In this document: piece by piece, positions 41,844 through 51,180 of the stretch | How positions within the stretch are numbered: the stretch's first letter is position 1 | How the letters are laid out: every line of letters starts with the position of its first letter | From: Roseburia sp. | GTDB lineage: Bacteria; Bacillota; Clostridia; Lachnospirales; Lachnospiraceae | Reading direction: 5' to 3' | DNA length: 64,000 nucleotides | NCBI GenBank assembly: GCA_019421345.1 | Contig: JAHZFL010000002.1 | Coordinates: forward strand, 6,727 to 70,726 | The notes under the pieces: model-generated | What the model saw: only the letters and a program-made list of their open reading frames with translations | Told to the model about the DNA's origin: nothing | The model's database searches: none | Translations under genes and position numbers: made by a program

Positions 41844-42692
41844 TTAACCCTTGACTGCTCCACCGGAAAGCGCTTCCACAAAGAATTTGTTGAACACGCA
41901 GTATAAAATGACCGGAGGCAGTATGATGACGACCATCGCGGAGAAAAGTCCGTTATAATTCGTCCGAAATGCGGTTGTAAAGGTTGATAGGAGCGCCGGC
42001 ACCGTCATTTTCTCACGGTCGATGATCACAAGAGACGCCCAGTAATACTCATTCCAGTTATTGAGAAATGCCAGAACGGCAGCCGTTAAAATTCCCGGTC
42101 TTGCAATCGGAAAAATGACCTTCCACCATGTCTGGATATAACCGCAGCCGTCAATCCGCGCCGCTTCCTCAAGCTCCTTGGGAATATTTCCATAGTAGTT
42201 CCGAATCACGATAAAGCTGATCGCAATACCGCTGCACGCGTAAATAAAAATGAGCGCCGCTCTCGTGTTATAAATATGTAAGCGGTTGACTAAGTTATAG
42301 ACCGGATACGTCAGCGCCGTAGCAGGAATAAACATGGTAGAGTAGAGCATCATACTCACAAGCTTTTTTCCCTTAAAATCCATGCGCGCCACAACATAGG
42401 CTGACATAGAAATCATCAGCATACTAAGCACTACAGACATCCCGGCGATCCACATGCTGTTTCCGAAATAACGCATAACATGAAGATCGCGAAAAGTCGA
42501 AATGTAACCGTCCAGACAGATAGAGTCCGGCAGCATAAAGCCCGGTCTTGCAAGCGGGTCTGCCTTAAAGCTGGATAACACCAGCCAGACGATCGGCACA
42601 AGCGAGATCAGCAGCGCCCACCCCAGACAGAGATAAGTAAAAATCCTTGTCGCTGTAGAAATTGTTTTCACATGGTTTTTCTTTTTTGTCAT
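41844..42692 (-). CDS. ABC oligosaccharide permease, MalG type
   Basis: A 282-residue inner-membrane protein with six predicted helices. The cytoplasmic coupling loop EEAARIDGCGYIQTWWKVIFP (EAA motif; core EEAARIDGCGYIQTWW) identifies the MalG/UgpE branch. It pairs with the MalF-type permease whose stop overlaps its start by four bases. No ATPase is encoded in this operon, so a shared MsmX-type ATPase elsewhere probably powers it. ATG follows GAGGGAGGCAGCAA. Confidence 0.93.
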   Translation of the reverse strand: MTKKKNHVKTISTATRIFTYLCLGWALLISLVPIVWLVLSSFKADPLARPGFMLPDSICLDGYISTFRDLHVMRYFGNSMWIAGMSVVLSMLMISMSAYVVARMDFKGKKLVSMMLYSTMFIPATALTYPVYNLVNRLHIYNTRAALIFIYACSGIAISFIVIRNYYGNIPKELEEAARIDGCGYIQTWWKVIFPIARPGILTAAVLAFLNNWNEYYWASLVIIDREKMTVPALLSTFTTAFRTNYNGLFSAMVVIILPPVILYCVFNKFFVEALSGGAVKG

Positions 42693-43648
42693 TTGCTGCC
42701 TCCCTCTGCATAGCTGTGCTTTTTGCGGAATGAAATACTGTAAAGCAGATTTACCAGAATGATAATGACAAGTCCTGCCAGAATCTGGATCACGGCGACA
42801 CTGTTTGCCCTTCCAAACTGCGTACGCGGACTGGTAATCGCAAGCTCACGAATGACATAGCTGATACTGTAGGTTCCTGCCGCGCCCTTCGTTAAGAAAA
42901 ATACCTCGTTATATAATAAGAAGCTTCCGGTTGCCGCCAAAATCGAAACCGTCCGCAGAGTATCCTTGATCATGGGCAGAACAATATACCAGTCCTGCTT
43001 TAAACCGCTCGCCCCGTCAAGCATCGCCGCCTCTCTGACCTCCTGCGGCACTGCCATGATATTTCCGAGGATGAGGAGCGTCGTCGTTCCTGTAAAGAAA
43101 ATGTACGCTCCCGTCAGCGCCCAGAATGCCGGTCCGTTCAACAGCAGGATGTTTTCGTTAAAATCCTTGTCAAACAACTGAATGACCGGATTAATAATTC
43201 CATACAACGGACTGTAAAGCTGCAGAAAAATCATTCCCATCGCCGCGGAAGAAATCATATTCGGAATAATATAAATGTTGCGCACCAGCTTTACCCCGCG
43301 CATCTTTCTGGAAAATGCAAGCGCGATCATGGTTGCCACCGGAATCTGGATCACAACACCAAGGAATGCCCACAGGCTGGAATTGCGCAATGCCTCCCAG
43401 AAGTATGGATAGGTTGAAAAAATATATTTATAATTGTTCCACATATCCTTAAATCCAAAAAATTCCGGACTTGTGATATTTGTGTAATCCCATTTGCAAA
43501 ACGAAGTGAATAAGACCGTGATAATCGGATAAAGATAAAATACGGCAAACGCAATCATCGTTGGCGCTAGGAATAAAAAAATAAACCCTCTTTTTCGCCA
43601 CATCTGTCTGCTCTTTTTTTTGTCCGCCATTGTTGTTACTTCTTTCAT
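42689..43648 (-). CDS. ABC oligosaccharide permease, MalF/UgpA type
   Basis: About 319 residues with six predicted helices. The EAA loop is VREAAMLDGASGLKQDWYIV (family UgpA). I chose ATG 43648, which has AGGAGGCATTTG before it; the open frame continues upstream only because it reads through a dispersed hairpin repeat. It works with the MalG-type permease and the binding protein upstream to import a sugar, probably a fucosylated oligosaccharide. Confidence 0.92.
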   Translation of the reverse strand: MKEVTTMADKKKSRQMWRKRGFIFLFLAPTMIAFAVFYLYPIITVLFTSFCKWDYTNITSPEFFGFKDMWNNYKYIFSTYPYFWEALRNSSLWAFLGVVIQIPVATMIALAFSRKMRGVKLVRNIYIIPNMISSAAMGMIFLQLYSPLYGIINPVIQLFDKDFNENILLLNGPAFWALTGAYIFFTGTTTLLILGNIMAVPQEVREAAMLDGASGLKQDWYIVLPMIKDTLRTVSILAATGSFLLYNEVFFLTKGAAGTYSISYVIRELAITSPRTQFGRANSVAVIQILAGLVIIILVNLLYSISFRKKHSYAEGGSK

Positions 43649-43667
43649 CAAATGCCTCCTCTGTCCA

Positions 43668-43743
43668 AACAACGAGCGACACGCTTCGCGAGCCACTCTT
43701 ATGTCAACAACGAGCAGCACGCTCTGCGAGCTGCTCTTATGTG
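43668..43743 (+). repeat. Two tandem family 1 hairpin repeats
   Basis: Units at 43668-43705 and 43706-43743, 38 bp each. The second has a nearly perfect stem (GAGCAGC/GCTGCTC with CGC-TCT-GCG tip); the first has GAGCGAC/GCCACTC. Comparing the two shows paired changes in both arms. They lie between the binding-protein gene and the permease gene of the same operon. Confidence 0.9.
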
Positions 43744-43805
43744 AAAAAGGGAGAAAAGAGTCATCCCCCTTCCTCCCCTTTTCCTTTTATTTTTCTTCTC
43801 CGAAA

Positions 43806-45152
43806 CTAGCCGATCAAGGCTGTCAGCTCCTTCTTAAGCTGCTCAAAACGAGCGTCAATATCTGTACCGGAAACCGCAGATTCCATCAGTGCATTAATAA
43901 TTGCACTTCCGACATCAGCGCCCCATACAGAGTTCAGGTTCTGTACCGTCACCTCTGCGGAGTTCACCTGTGAGCAAGCCTGTGCAAGCTTCATGGTGAT
44001 CGGATCACCGCTCTCCTCCGCCAGCTTGTTTAAGTCAAGCGTTGTGTTGCACGGATTTGCCTGTACGCCGGTGAAAATCTTTGCCTGTACCTCTGCGCTT
44101 GTCATGTACTGAATGAACTCTAACGCAAGCTGTGTTTTCTCCTCGCTCATTCCGTTTGCAATAGAAAGTCCTGCACCTGCGGTAGATAAGGAAACATTAC
44201 CTGGGAAGATCGCCGGCTCAATACTCTCTGCAAGGCTCTCGTCAATACCGCTGGCATTCCATACACCGTTAAATAAAACTGCTGCCGTTCCGCTTGTATT
44301 AAAGTCCGCCATCAGATTTCCGACATCCTCTGTCGTGTGGTCTGAACCGTTTGCCTGATCAAACTCTGCCGTCTTTTTAAATGCCTCTGCGAACGCTTTT
44401 GATTCGATTGCCTCAACGGTCAGCTCCTGTTGTAAGAGACCTTTTCCCTCCTCACTGGAAGCAAGCATCGCATTTAACATGAATAAAGAACCCTGTCCTG
44501 CCGCATAGCCGTATGTACCATCATCTAAGCCACGCACGCTCTCCATTGCGTCGCCAAAGCCTTCCCATGTCGTCAGATCCTCCGGCGTTACGCCCGCCTT
44601 ATCCAAAACTGCCTTGTTGTACCACAGACCACGGCTCTCCACCTGATCGTGCACCGTATAGATATGACCGTCCACATCATTCTGTGTATAATTGATGCCC
44701 ACGGCATCCTGCAGATTATTCTCGTCGATAAACGGCTTTAGATCAAGCACAAGTCCCTGACTGATCGCTGCCTGCGGGATCGGCGTACCGCAGTCCACCA
44801 TATCCGGGAAGTTACCGCCCGCCACCTGAACGCTGACGATCTCGTCTCTGTTCTCTACTGCAATCGGCTTAAAGACAACCGGACCGTCTGCATGAGAAGC
44901 CGCAAATTCGTCATAAATATCTCTCATCACCTTCGCTGCCGGCCACTCGCTCTCATCATGGTAATAGCCGTGATAAAACTCAAGCACCTCCTGCCCGCTG
45001 TTTCCCGATGGATTTGACGCCGTCTCCGTACCTTGCGCTGTCGCTCCGTTTCCCGTGCCTGCCGGCTGCTCCGTCGGCTTGTCTCCGCAGCCTGCGAGCA
45101 GTGTGGCTCCCATTGCCACGGTAAGTACCCCACTGATAAATCTTCTTTTCAT
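43806..45152 (-). CDS. Extracellular solute-binding lipoprotein of the oligosaccharide ABC importer
   Basis: A 448-residue family 1 solute-binding protein. Lipobox LLAGCGDKP, a Thr/Gly/Asn linker, then the two-lobed fold with GGNFPDMVDCG, YGYAAGQGSLF and VLFNGVWNASG, typical of oligosaccharide binders (MalE/UgpB class). It leads the operon binding protein, permease, permease, oxidoreductase, fucosidase. ATG follows AGAAGGAGGTTTTTGA. It is probably switched on by the sensor trio encoded just upstream. Confidence 0.93.
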   Translation of the reverse strand: MKRRFISGVLTVAMGATLLAGCGDKPTEQPAGTGNGATAQGTETASNPSGNSGQEVLEFYHGYYHDESEWPAAKVMRDIYDEFAASHADGPVVFKPIAVENRDEIVSVQVAGGNFPDMVDCGTPIPQAAISQGLVLDLKPFIDENNLQDAVGINYTQNDVDGHIYTVHDQVESRGLWYNKAVLDKAGVTPEDLTTWEGFGDAMESVRGLDDGTYGYAAGQGSLFMLNAMLASSEEGKGLLQQELTVEAIESKAFAEAFKKTAEFDQANGSDHTTEDVGNLMADFNTSGTAAVLFNGVWNASGIDESLAESIEPAIFPGNVSLSTAGAGLSIANGMSEEKTQLALEFIQYMTSAEVQAKIFTGVQANPCNTTLDLNKLAEESGDPITMKLAQACSQVNSAEVTVQNLNSVWGADVGSAIINALMESAVSGTDIDARFEQLKKELTALIG

Positions 45153-45452
45153 TCAAAAACCTCCTTCTGACCATCTGCCTCTTTGGCTTTTGATCCGCAA
45201 TTTGGGTATTGCCCCTTGCTATGGTCATATTCTACTATCTTTCCCTGTTATTTTGAATGAATTTTATTGACTGAAAATATGACTATATTTACGTCTTGCA
45301 CATAATATGGTCAATTTTATCCATTTTTTTGTTCAGTTCTATCAGAAGCAGCGTTTTGCAAGCCAATACAGAACATTGTGATTGAATCGCAAGAGAAAAA
45401 TTTGCCAAACAAATAGCAAGCCGGTCAACGGTTTCTTCCGCTGACCGGCCTG
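45153..45452. other. 300-base intergenic region with promoter and terminator
   Basis: Holds the upstream region of the oligosaccharide importer operon and the end of the sensor operon. On the minus strand a TAGAAT-type -10 appears near 45226-45231 without a good -35, which would fit activation by the AraC-type response regulator. AT-rich motifs GTCAAT...CATT occur on both strands (about 45250-45270 and 45311-45326) and could be activator sites. No gene is seen. Confidence 0.3.
45420..45449 (-). terminator. Terminator after the sensor trio
   Basis: Arms GCCGGTCA and TGACCGGC, with inner CGG/CCG pairing, four bases after the stop of the binding-protein gene; on the minus strand followed by TTGCTATTTGTTT. 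Confidence 0.7.
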
Positions 45453-46733
45453 TTATATCAAATCCATAAATGTCTGTCTGTTTAATTCTCCCGAAAGCAC
45501 CTCCAAAATATGCTGCTCAAAAACGCTCCTCTGCTCATAAGTCCATAGATTTGTCGGAATCTCAATCTTACGCCCTGCATCCAGAACCGTCTGTGCCGCC
45601 TCATATAGCCGAAGTTCCTCCTGATGCTCCGTAATATTCACCTTAGGATTTGCCGGAATCTGCTTTGTTTCATGCAGAATCCTCTCCTGCACCTCCTCGC
45701 TCATCATGTATTTCAGAAACCGCACGCTCGCCTCCACACGCCGTTCGTCTTTCGTATTTCCAAGCATATAGCCAAGCCCCGCCGATTCACAGGAAAGCGT
45801 GTTCCCCTCTCCTGACGGCAGCAGCGCGTAGCCCGCGTCTATCCCCTCCGAGATCATATTCGCCGCCCATGTTCCGTTAACATACATGGCAAGCTTTCCG
45901 CTGTTAAACAAATCCGTTGCGTCCCGATAGCTGTAATCACCTGTTTCTGATGAGGAATAGCGGTAAATCTGCTCCAATCCGTCCAGCAGCGCATCCATCT
46001 CGTCCTCAACGATCTCTATGTGATTTTCGCCAACCGCCTCCTGCATCTTCCCTCCGTTGACCGCCATCATATGATCCGCAAAATACAGATACCCTTCCGG
46101 CGGAACGAAAAGCGGAACGACTCCGTTCTCCTCCTGCTTAGCCCAGACAGACAGCGTTTCACATACCGCCAAAAACTCCTCCCACGTCTGGGGAAGCTCC
46201 TCGATTCCCGCCTGCTTAAAAATCTCCTCATTATACCAATAGCCGCCGCTTAGCTGCAAAACATCTGAAATCGTGTAGAGCTTGCCGTCATCCGTCGTCC
46301 AGTATTCCAGATTGATCGGTGCAATGCTCTCATAAAATGCCGCATCCTCTTTTAAATACGGCATCAGGTCAAGCGCTCGCTGATTCTCAACCATAAAACG
46401 GTAAATGGAATCTCTCCCCGTTCCGCCCAAAAATACAACATCCGGCAGCTCCCCGACCATCAGCATATCCTCCACCTTTCGGATCATTTCCTCATTCGTG
46501 GGCATTGAAACAAGCTTTAAGCTTATATCAGGATTCTCCTTCTGAAAATCGCTGTAAATCTGCCGCATTGCCACATGATCTGCCTCCGTGCTCCCCCAGC
46601 CGTGAATCACCATAAGCTCCACCGGATCGGACGTCTTTCCTCCGCAAGATGATAGGAGGAGGGATGTAAAAAGCATTCCAACAATGACAAGCCTTCCAAG
46701 CGCATTTCTATGACCCTTACGTTTTCTTCTCAT
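45453..46733 (-). CDS. Solute-binding lipoprotein attached to a sensor operon
   Basis: About 426 residues. Basic N-terminus, hydrophobic segment and lipobox LLLSSCGG, then a family 1 solute-binding fold (LPDVVFLGGTGRDS, MYVNGTWAANMI, YALLPSGEG). No permease follows; a terminator does. Its start overlaps the response-regulator stop by 17 bases, so it is cotranscribed with the sensor pair and may either present sugar to the kinase or share the importer encoded downstream. ATG at 46733 follows GAGGAAGGATACGC. Confidence 0.88.
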   Translation of the reverse strand: MRRKRKGHRNALGRLVIVGMLFTSLLLSSCGGKTSDPVELMVIHGWGSTEADHVAMRQIYSDFQKENPDISLKLVSMPTNEEMIRKVEDMLMVGELPDVVFLGGTGRDSIYRFMVENQRALDLMPYLKEDAAFYESIAPINLEYWTTDDGKLYTISDVLQLSGGYWYNEEIFKQAGIEELPQTWEEFLAVCETLSVWAKQEENGVVPLFVPPEGYLYFADHMMAVNGGKMQEAVGENHIEIVEDEMDALLDGLEQIYRYSSSETGDYSYRDATDLFNSGKLAMYVNGTWAANMISEGIDAGYALLPSGEGNTLSCESAGLGYMLGNTKDERRVEASVRFLKYMMSEEVQERILHETKQIPANPKVNITEHQEELRLYEAAQTVLDAGRKIEIPTNLWTYEQRSVFEQHILEVLSGELNRQTFMDLI

Positions 46734-47481
46734 GCGTATCCTTCCTCTGATTTCTGTACTCCTTTGGCGACATACCTGTATATTTTTGAAAAACCTTGGA
46801 AAAATATCCGGCGTCCTCAAATCCAACCTCCACTGCAATCTCATACAGCTTTCGGTCCGTATATTCCATATATTCCTTCGCCTTCTCCACTCTCCGGCGC
46901 AAAATATCATCAAACAGATTCACCCCGCTGCGGCTCTTATAAAGTCTGCTCAGATAACTGCGGTTTGCGTGCAGATACTCCGCAATCTCATCCAACGTGA
47001 TCTTCCTCAAATAGTTCTGCTCTACATAGTGCACCATCTGCCCATAAAGGCTGTCAGTATCCTGCCACCTTTCATCTCCCTGCCAGCCGCTTAGCTCCTT
47101 TCCCTGCCTTTCCAGATTTTCAATCGCTTTTTTAAGCGCCCGCGGCAGCTCCTCCAGCACAGAAACCTTAAGTACATAATCACAGGCGCTGTAGCGGAGC
47201 GCAGCCCTTGCATAATCAAAATCCGAATATGCGCTTAGAATGATCACCTGTGTCTCAGGACAACGCTCGTACACATATTTGCATACCTCAAGACCGTCTG
47301 CTACCGGCATCCGTATATCAGTAATCACAATATCGGGAGCTCCCTCCTGCATCTGCCCGATCAGCTCCTTCCCATTGCCGAACACGTCCAAAAGCTCACA
47401 GTTTAGACGATCCCACCGAATCAGCTCCCGAAGCGCCTCCTGCATATATGCCTCATCATCCGCTGCCAATACCTTATACAT
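46717..47481 (-). CDS. Response regulator with AraC DNA-binding domain, YesN type
   Basis: About 254 residues: receiver domain (MYKVLAADDEAYMQ, phospho-aspartate in IVITDIRMPVADG, YVLKVSV) and two AraC helix-turn-helix motifs (LDEIAEYLHANRSYLSRLYK and YEIAVEVGFEDAGYFSKVFQ). Much shorter linker than the regulator at 15060. ATG overlaps the kinase stop by eight bases and follows GTGAGGGAG. Likely activates the importer-fucosidase operon next to it (inference). Confidence 0.92.
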   Translation of the reverse strand: MYKVLAADDEAYMQEALRELIRWDRLNCELLDVFGNGKELIGQMQEGAPDIVITDIRMPVADGLEVCKYVYERCPETQVIILSAYSDFDYARAALRYSACDYVLKVSVLEELPRALKKAIENLERQGKELSGWQGDERWQDTDSLYGQMVHYVEQNYLRKITLDEIAEYLHANRSYLSRLYKSRSGVNLFDDILRRRVEKAKEYMEYTDRKLYEIAVEVGFEDAGYFSKVFQKYTGMSPKEYRNQRKDTHEKKT

Positions 47482-49213
47482 CTCCCTCACTCCTCTCAAT
47501 CGGCAAAAGAATCTCCACGCGCGTTCCCACACCCTTTCTGCCCTGTATTTTCATCTCACAAGCATCCTTGTACAATATATGAAGCAAACGCTCTGTATTG
47601 ACAAGCCCCATATGCGTGTGGAAGCTGCCGTCCGTCTCCTCTTTTGCATCCCTTCGCGTCCTTGCCGCTTCCTCCTCGTCAAAGCCGACGCCGTCGTCCT
47701 CCACAACGATCAGAAGGCGTTCTCCCACCTCCCTGACCTCCACAAGGATCCTGCCGTCCGTCTCCTTTGGCTCTAGGCCATGCGACACTGCATTTTCCAC
47801 CAGCGGCTCAATCAAAAGCTTGGGAACAAGATCATCCTTCACCGCTTCGCTTCCATAACGGATTTCATAGGTAATCTTTTGCGCATAGCGGCTGTTTTGC
47901 AGGAAAAGATAAAAATCGACGATCTCCAGCTCCTCCCGCAGCGGAATCTTGATCCTTTTTTCCCGGAATATCTTTCCCTGCATCAGCTTTGAGAACGCAT
48001 GCAGTCCCTGATATACCTCCTCGCAGCCGGCAAGCTTTGCCCTTAATCCAAGCATCGCAAGAATGTTAAATTGAAAATGCGGGTTCATCTGCGACTGCAG
48101 ATAACGCACCTGCGACTGACTGGCAAGCAGCTCCTTTTCATAAACCTGTGTGATCAGATACTGAATGCGCTCCGTCATCTCGTTAAACACCATACTGATC
48201 TCGTGAAATTCCTCAATGGAAAAGTCATCCATACGAGCATTCAGATTCTCCTGACCAAACGCTGCAATGCCCTCCGCAACCTGCTTTAAGGGCTTGGTAA
48301 ACCGATAGCTGGCGCCCAAAACTACCGCTGCCACAAATGCGACGCCAAGGATCAGGACAGTGACAAACACAAAAATCGCCTGTCTTAGCCCGTCATATAC
48401 ATTGCTTATGCTCACTGCAACAGACGAACGCAGCCCAAACCCTCCCGTCTGTACGCTTAAAAGCTGCTGCTTTCCGCCAATCTCCATTTTTCCAAGATAT
48501 TCCGTTCTCGGCATTTCCTGCCACAAATCCCCTCTTTCCTGCGCGGAGGATAAAAGCTCTCCCGCCTCATCAAACACCGCCCACTTCGCGCCCTCATATT
48601 CAAACAGCTCCTCAAACAAACACTCCACCGCTTCCTCGTTGATGACGACAATGCAGACTCCCATCTGCCGCATCTGATCATTGTATATCCGAAGACAGAG
48701 GTTTAATTTATCTTTCTCCGAAACAAACCGGTACTGCCTACTGCTCTCCTTAAATTCTAAAAACATCTGCTGATACCATGCATCCATCACCATCCCATTT
48801 CGCACGGTGATCGGATAATAATGCTCCTTGATAAACTGATCCCTGTTATTAAACAGATACACGCTCTCAATAAAGGGGCGGCTCTGCATGATCAGATTTC
48901 GTTCCGAGAACAGATCCATGCTGTAATGGAGCTGCTTTTCCATCTCATCTTCCTTATAGCTGTTCTTCTCAAAAAAATCGCGCAGCACAAGGCTTTGGCG
49001 CAGTGCGATCGCTCCGTCCTGTACAAACTGCACTTTGTCCCGGAATTGTCCGTTCGTCGTCGTGAGAATATACTCCATATCCTCCTTCGCTTTTTCAGAA
49101 GAATAAAACAAAAACGTAACCAAAAGCGCCATGCCGAGTACCAGCATGGCACAAACCGACGTCACCGTCATCCATATTGTAATCTCTGTGCCAAGCTTGC
49201 GTTTTTTTTCCAT
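47474..49213 (-). CDS. YesM-type sensor histidine kinase
   Basis: About 579 residues: membrane helix (VCAMLVLGMALLVTFLFY), extracellular sensor of about 240 residues, second helix (IFVFVTVLILGVAFVAAVVL), HAMP, phospho-histidine in QMNPHFQFN (the more common sequence is NPHFLYN), and ATPase domain (NAVSHGLEPKETDG, DDGVGFDEE). I use ATG 49213 (AAGGCGGACAC upstream); an ATG 11 codons earlier is possible. First gene of the trio, with a promoter just upstream. Confidence 0.9.
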   Translation of the reverse strand: MEKKRKLGTEITIWMTVTSVCAMLVLGMALLVTFLFYSSEKAKEDMEYILTTTNGQFRDKVQFVQDGAIALRQSLVLRDFFEKNSYKEDEMEKQLHYSMDLFSERNLIMQSRPFIESVYLFNNRDQFIKEHYYPITVRNGMVMDAWYQQMFLEFKESSRQYRFVSEKDKLNLCLRIYNDQMRQMGVCIVVINEEAVECLFEELFEYEGAKWAVFDEAGELLSSAQERGDLWQEMPRTEYLGKMEIGGKQQLLSVQTGGFGLRSSVAVSISNVYDGLRQAIFVFVTVLILGVAFVAAVVLGASYRFTKPLKQVAEGIAAFGQENLNARMDDFSIEEFHEISMVFNEMTERIQYLITQVYEKELLASQSQVRYLQSQMNPHFQFNILAMLGLRAKLAGCEEVYQGLHAFSKLMQGKIFREKRIKIPLREELEIVDFYLFLQNSRYAQKITYEIRYGSEAVKDDLVPKLLIEPLVENAVSHGLEPKETDGRILVEVREVGERLLIVVEDDGVGFDEEEAARTRRDAKEETDGSFHTHMGLVNTERLLHILYKDACEMKIQGRKGVGTRVEILLPIERSEGDV

Positions 49214-49244
49214 GTGTCCGCCTTTTCTCCGTAAAACTACAGTC

Positions 49245-49273
49245 ATTTTAACACGGAATGTTCAAAAATACAA
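49245..49273 (-). promoter_or_regulatory. Promoter of the second sensor operon
   Basis: On the minus strand TTGTAT (complement 49268-49273), 17 bases, TAAAAT (49245-49250), about 30 bases before the kinase start. Confidence 0.6.
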
Positions 49274-49284
49274 TGAAAATACGT

Positions 49285-51180
49285 CTATGGAATGCTCTCC
49301 GACAGACAGAGTGTGCCCCAGCCAAGCTGCGGATTCGGCCACTGCACCGCCTCCGCCGTGCTCCCTGTCGGCACAAGATTGCGCCGTGCCCCGCGGATCA
49401 GATACGCCTTTAATTTCTCTCCGTAAAGGTATACGTCATTGCCGCGGAGTATGCCCCACTCCATCAAAAGCGCCGCCCCGCCGGCTGCAAACGGTGCCGC
49501 CATGGAGGTTCCCGTGCGTGCCGTATAGCCGCCGCCGGGAGCGCACGAAATAATCTCCACCCCCGGAGCGGCAATGTCCGGCTTCACCTGATTCGTCTCC
49601 CGCGTATAGCCCCTGCCGGAAAATGCCGCCGGCTGCAAAAACCTCGCGTCATATGCCCCGACCGAGATAACCTTTGGCGCCGTGGAAGGAATCGTGAGCG
49701 TCGTCTCCGCGACCGGATAAAAAAATCCCGTTCCCTCACCCAGTACCCCGCCAGAAGGAAGCCACATATCATACTGTCCTGTCACAATATTCTGCGGGAT
49801 CAGCCTGATCTTCCAGACGCCCGCATCAATATAATCCGCAACCGGAAGAAGCTCAAAAAAAATCTCCTGATAAGGGCTGTAGGGACTTGGCTCTCCGTAA
49901 TATAAAAGAATTTCCGTATTCTCTATCGTAAAACGCTGCGCGCCCTGTATGCGGGCAATCGGTCCGACCACCGTTCCGTTTGGATGTACGATCGCCACCT
50001 TCATCTCATCCGCATATGACTTCCAAATCTGCAGATTTAATGTCGGCTCATAAGGACTGACTGCAAGCTCCGTCTCCGCAGTCTGCCCCATTACGACAGT
50101 CCCCGCCGTATGAACGGCAGAAGCGCCCTCGTTTCCGCTCCCTATGACAAGACTGCTGCGCCAGCGGTTTGCCATATCGCTTAAATAAGTCTCGATCAGG
50201 GAGGTGCCGGAATGACTGCCATAATTATTTCCAAAGCTTAAATTGATCACCAGCGGCTTCCCATATTCCTCTGCCTTCCGAAAACAATAATCCACCGCCT
50301 GCATCAGTTCCGAGGTTCTCGGAAAACCGCCCGCCTGCGGCGTACCAAGCTTCACGACCAAAAGCCCGCTCCCAAAAGCGATGCCCCGGTATCTGCCCGC
50401 TGACGCCCTCCCATTGCCCGCCGCAATTCCCGCAACGTGCGTGCCGTGTCCGGAGGTGTCGCGGCTTGGGCAGACTGCAGACCGCTCCCGCTCTGTCGGC
50501 TGCGCCAAAGCCTCATTTATGATCTCCATAGAAAACTCCGTGCCCAGATAAAAGCCCCCCGGCGCGGAAAGAAATTCCTCCGCCCCCGGCGCTTCCCCTG
50601 TCTGCCCGGAGACCTTCACCCGCGGCACTGTGCCGGACGGAATTGTCTGATCCCACAGACTTAAAATGCGGGTTGTTCCGTCTGCATTGCGAAAATCCGG
50701 ATGGGCATAGTCGATACCGGAGTCAATCACCGCAACGATACAGCCTTCTCCTGTCAGATCGTCAGTCCTTCGCTCTGCTCCTCCCACCGGTATGTTTTCA
50801 CGCCCGCTTACCACCCCCGTCTGTAACGGTGTGATACAGGAAACCCGCCGCCCCACAGCGACTGCAAAAAAGAGGCTTTTCGGCTTCTCCATATACTCAA
50901 TCTCCTCCAGCGCCGCGACCGCCTGTACAATGGTTTCCGGCAAAAGAAGAATGGCATACTCATTCTGTAAATTTGTCACCCGGATCCTTTCGTAATCCTC
51001 CGCAAAATTTTCAGCCAGCAATCCCTTTAGCTGCTCTGCCGTTCCCGTATACTTTACGATAACCTCCCATGTCCGCTCCTGCCTGTTGTAGCCTACATCA
51101 AGCTCCAGTGATTTCTCCCGCTCACGCTGCGTCGCATCCAGCGCCAGATTCAGCAGATTCTCCATTTTCTCATTATTCAT
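49285..51180 (-). CDS. Subtilisin-like serine protease (S8), Csp-like
   Basis: A 631-residue subtilase with an N-terminal propeptide-like part (about 1-105), catalytic Asp in AVIDSGIDYAHPDF, His in DTSGHGTHVAGIAAG and Ser in GTSMAAPFAAGG, so the triad is intact. Between His and Ser there is a large beta-rich insert (about 360-490), as in the jelly-roll of clostridial Csp germination proteases. No signal peptide, which also fits Csp proteins packed in spores. In Clostridium perfringens Csp proteases activate SleC during germination; whether this one does is inference. The start region has no strong ribosome site. Confidence 0.82.
   Translation of the reverse strand: MNNEKMENLLNLALDATQREREKSLELDVGYNRQERTWEVIVKYTGTAEQLKGLLAENFAEDYERIRVTNLQNEYAILLLPETIVQAVAALEEIEYMEKPKSLFFAVAVGRRVSCITPLQTGVVSGRENIPVGGAERRTDDLTGEGCIVAVIDSGIDYAHPDFRNADGTTRILSLWDQTIPSGTVPRVKVSGQTGEAPGAEEFLSAPGGFYLGTEFSMEIINEALAQPTERERSAVCPSRDTSGHGTHVAGIAAGNGRASAGRYRGIAFGSGLLVVKLGTPQAGGFPRTSELMQAVDYCFRKAEEYGKPLVINLSFGNNYGSHSGTSLIETYLSDMANRWRSSLVIGSGNEGASAVHTAGTVVMGQTAETELAVSPYEPTLNLQIWKSYADEMKVAIVHPNGTVVGPIARIQGAQRFTIENTEILLYYGEPSPYSPYQEIFFELLPVADYIDAGVWKIRLIPQNIVTGQYDMWLPSGGVLGEGTGFFYPVAETTLTIPSTAPKVISVGAYDARFLQPAAFSGRGYTRETNQVKPDIAAPGVEIISCAPGGGYTARTGTSMAAPFAAGGAALLMEWGILRGNDVYLYGEKLKAYLIRGARRNLVPTGSTAEAVQWPNPQLGWGTLCLSESIP

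Noticed and set aside
43649..43720. N-terminal extension of the MalF-type permease
   Set aside because: It is translated repeat sequence; AGGAGG precedes the ATG at 43648.
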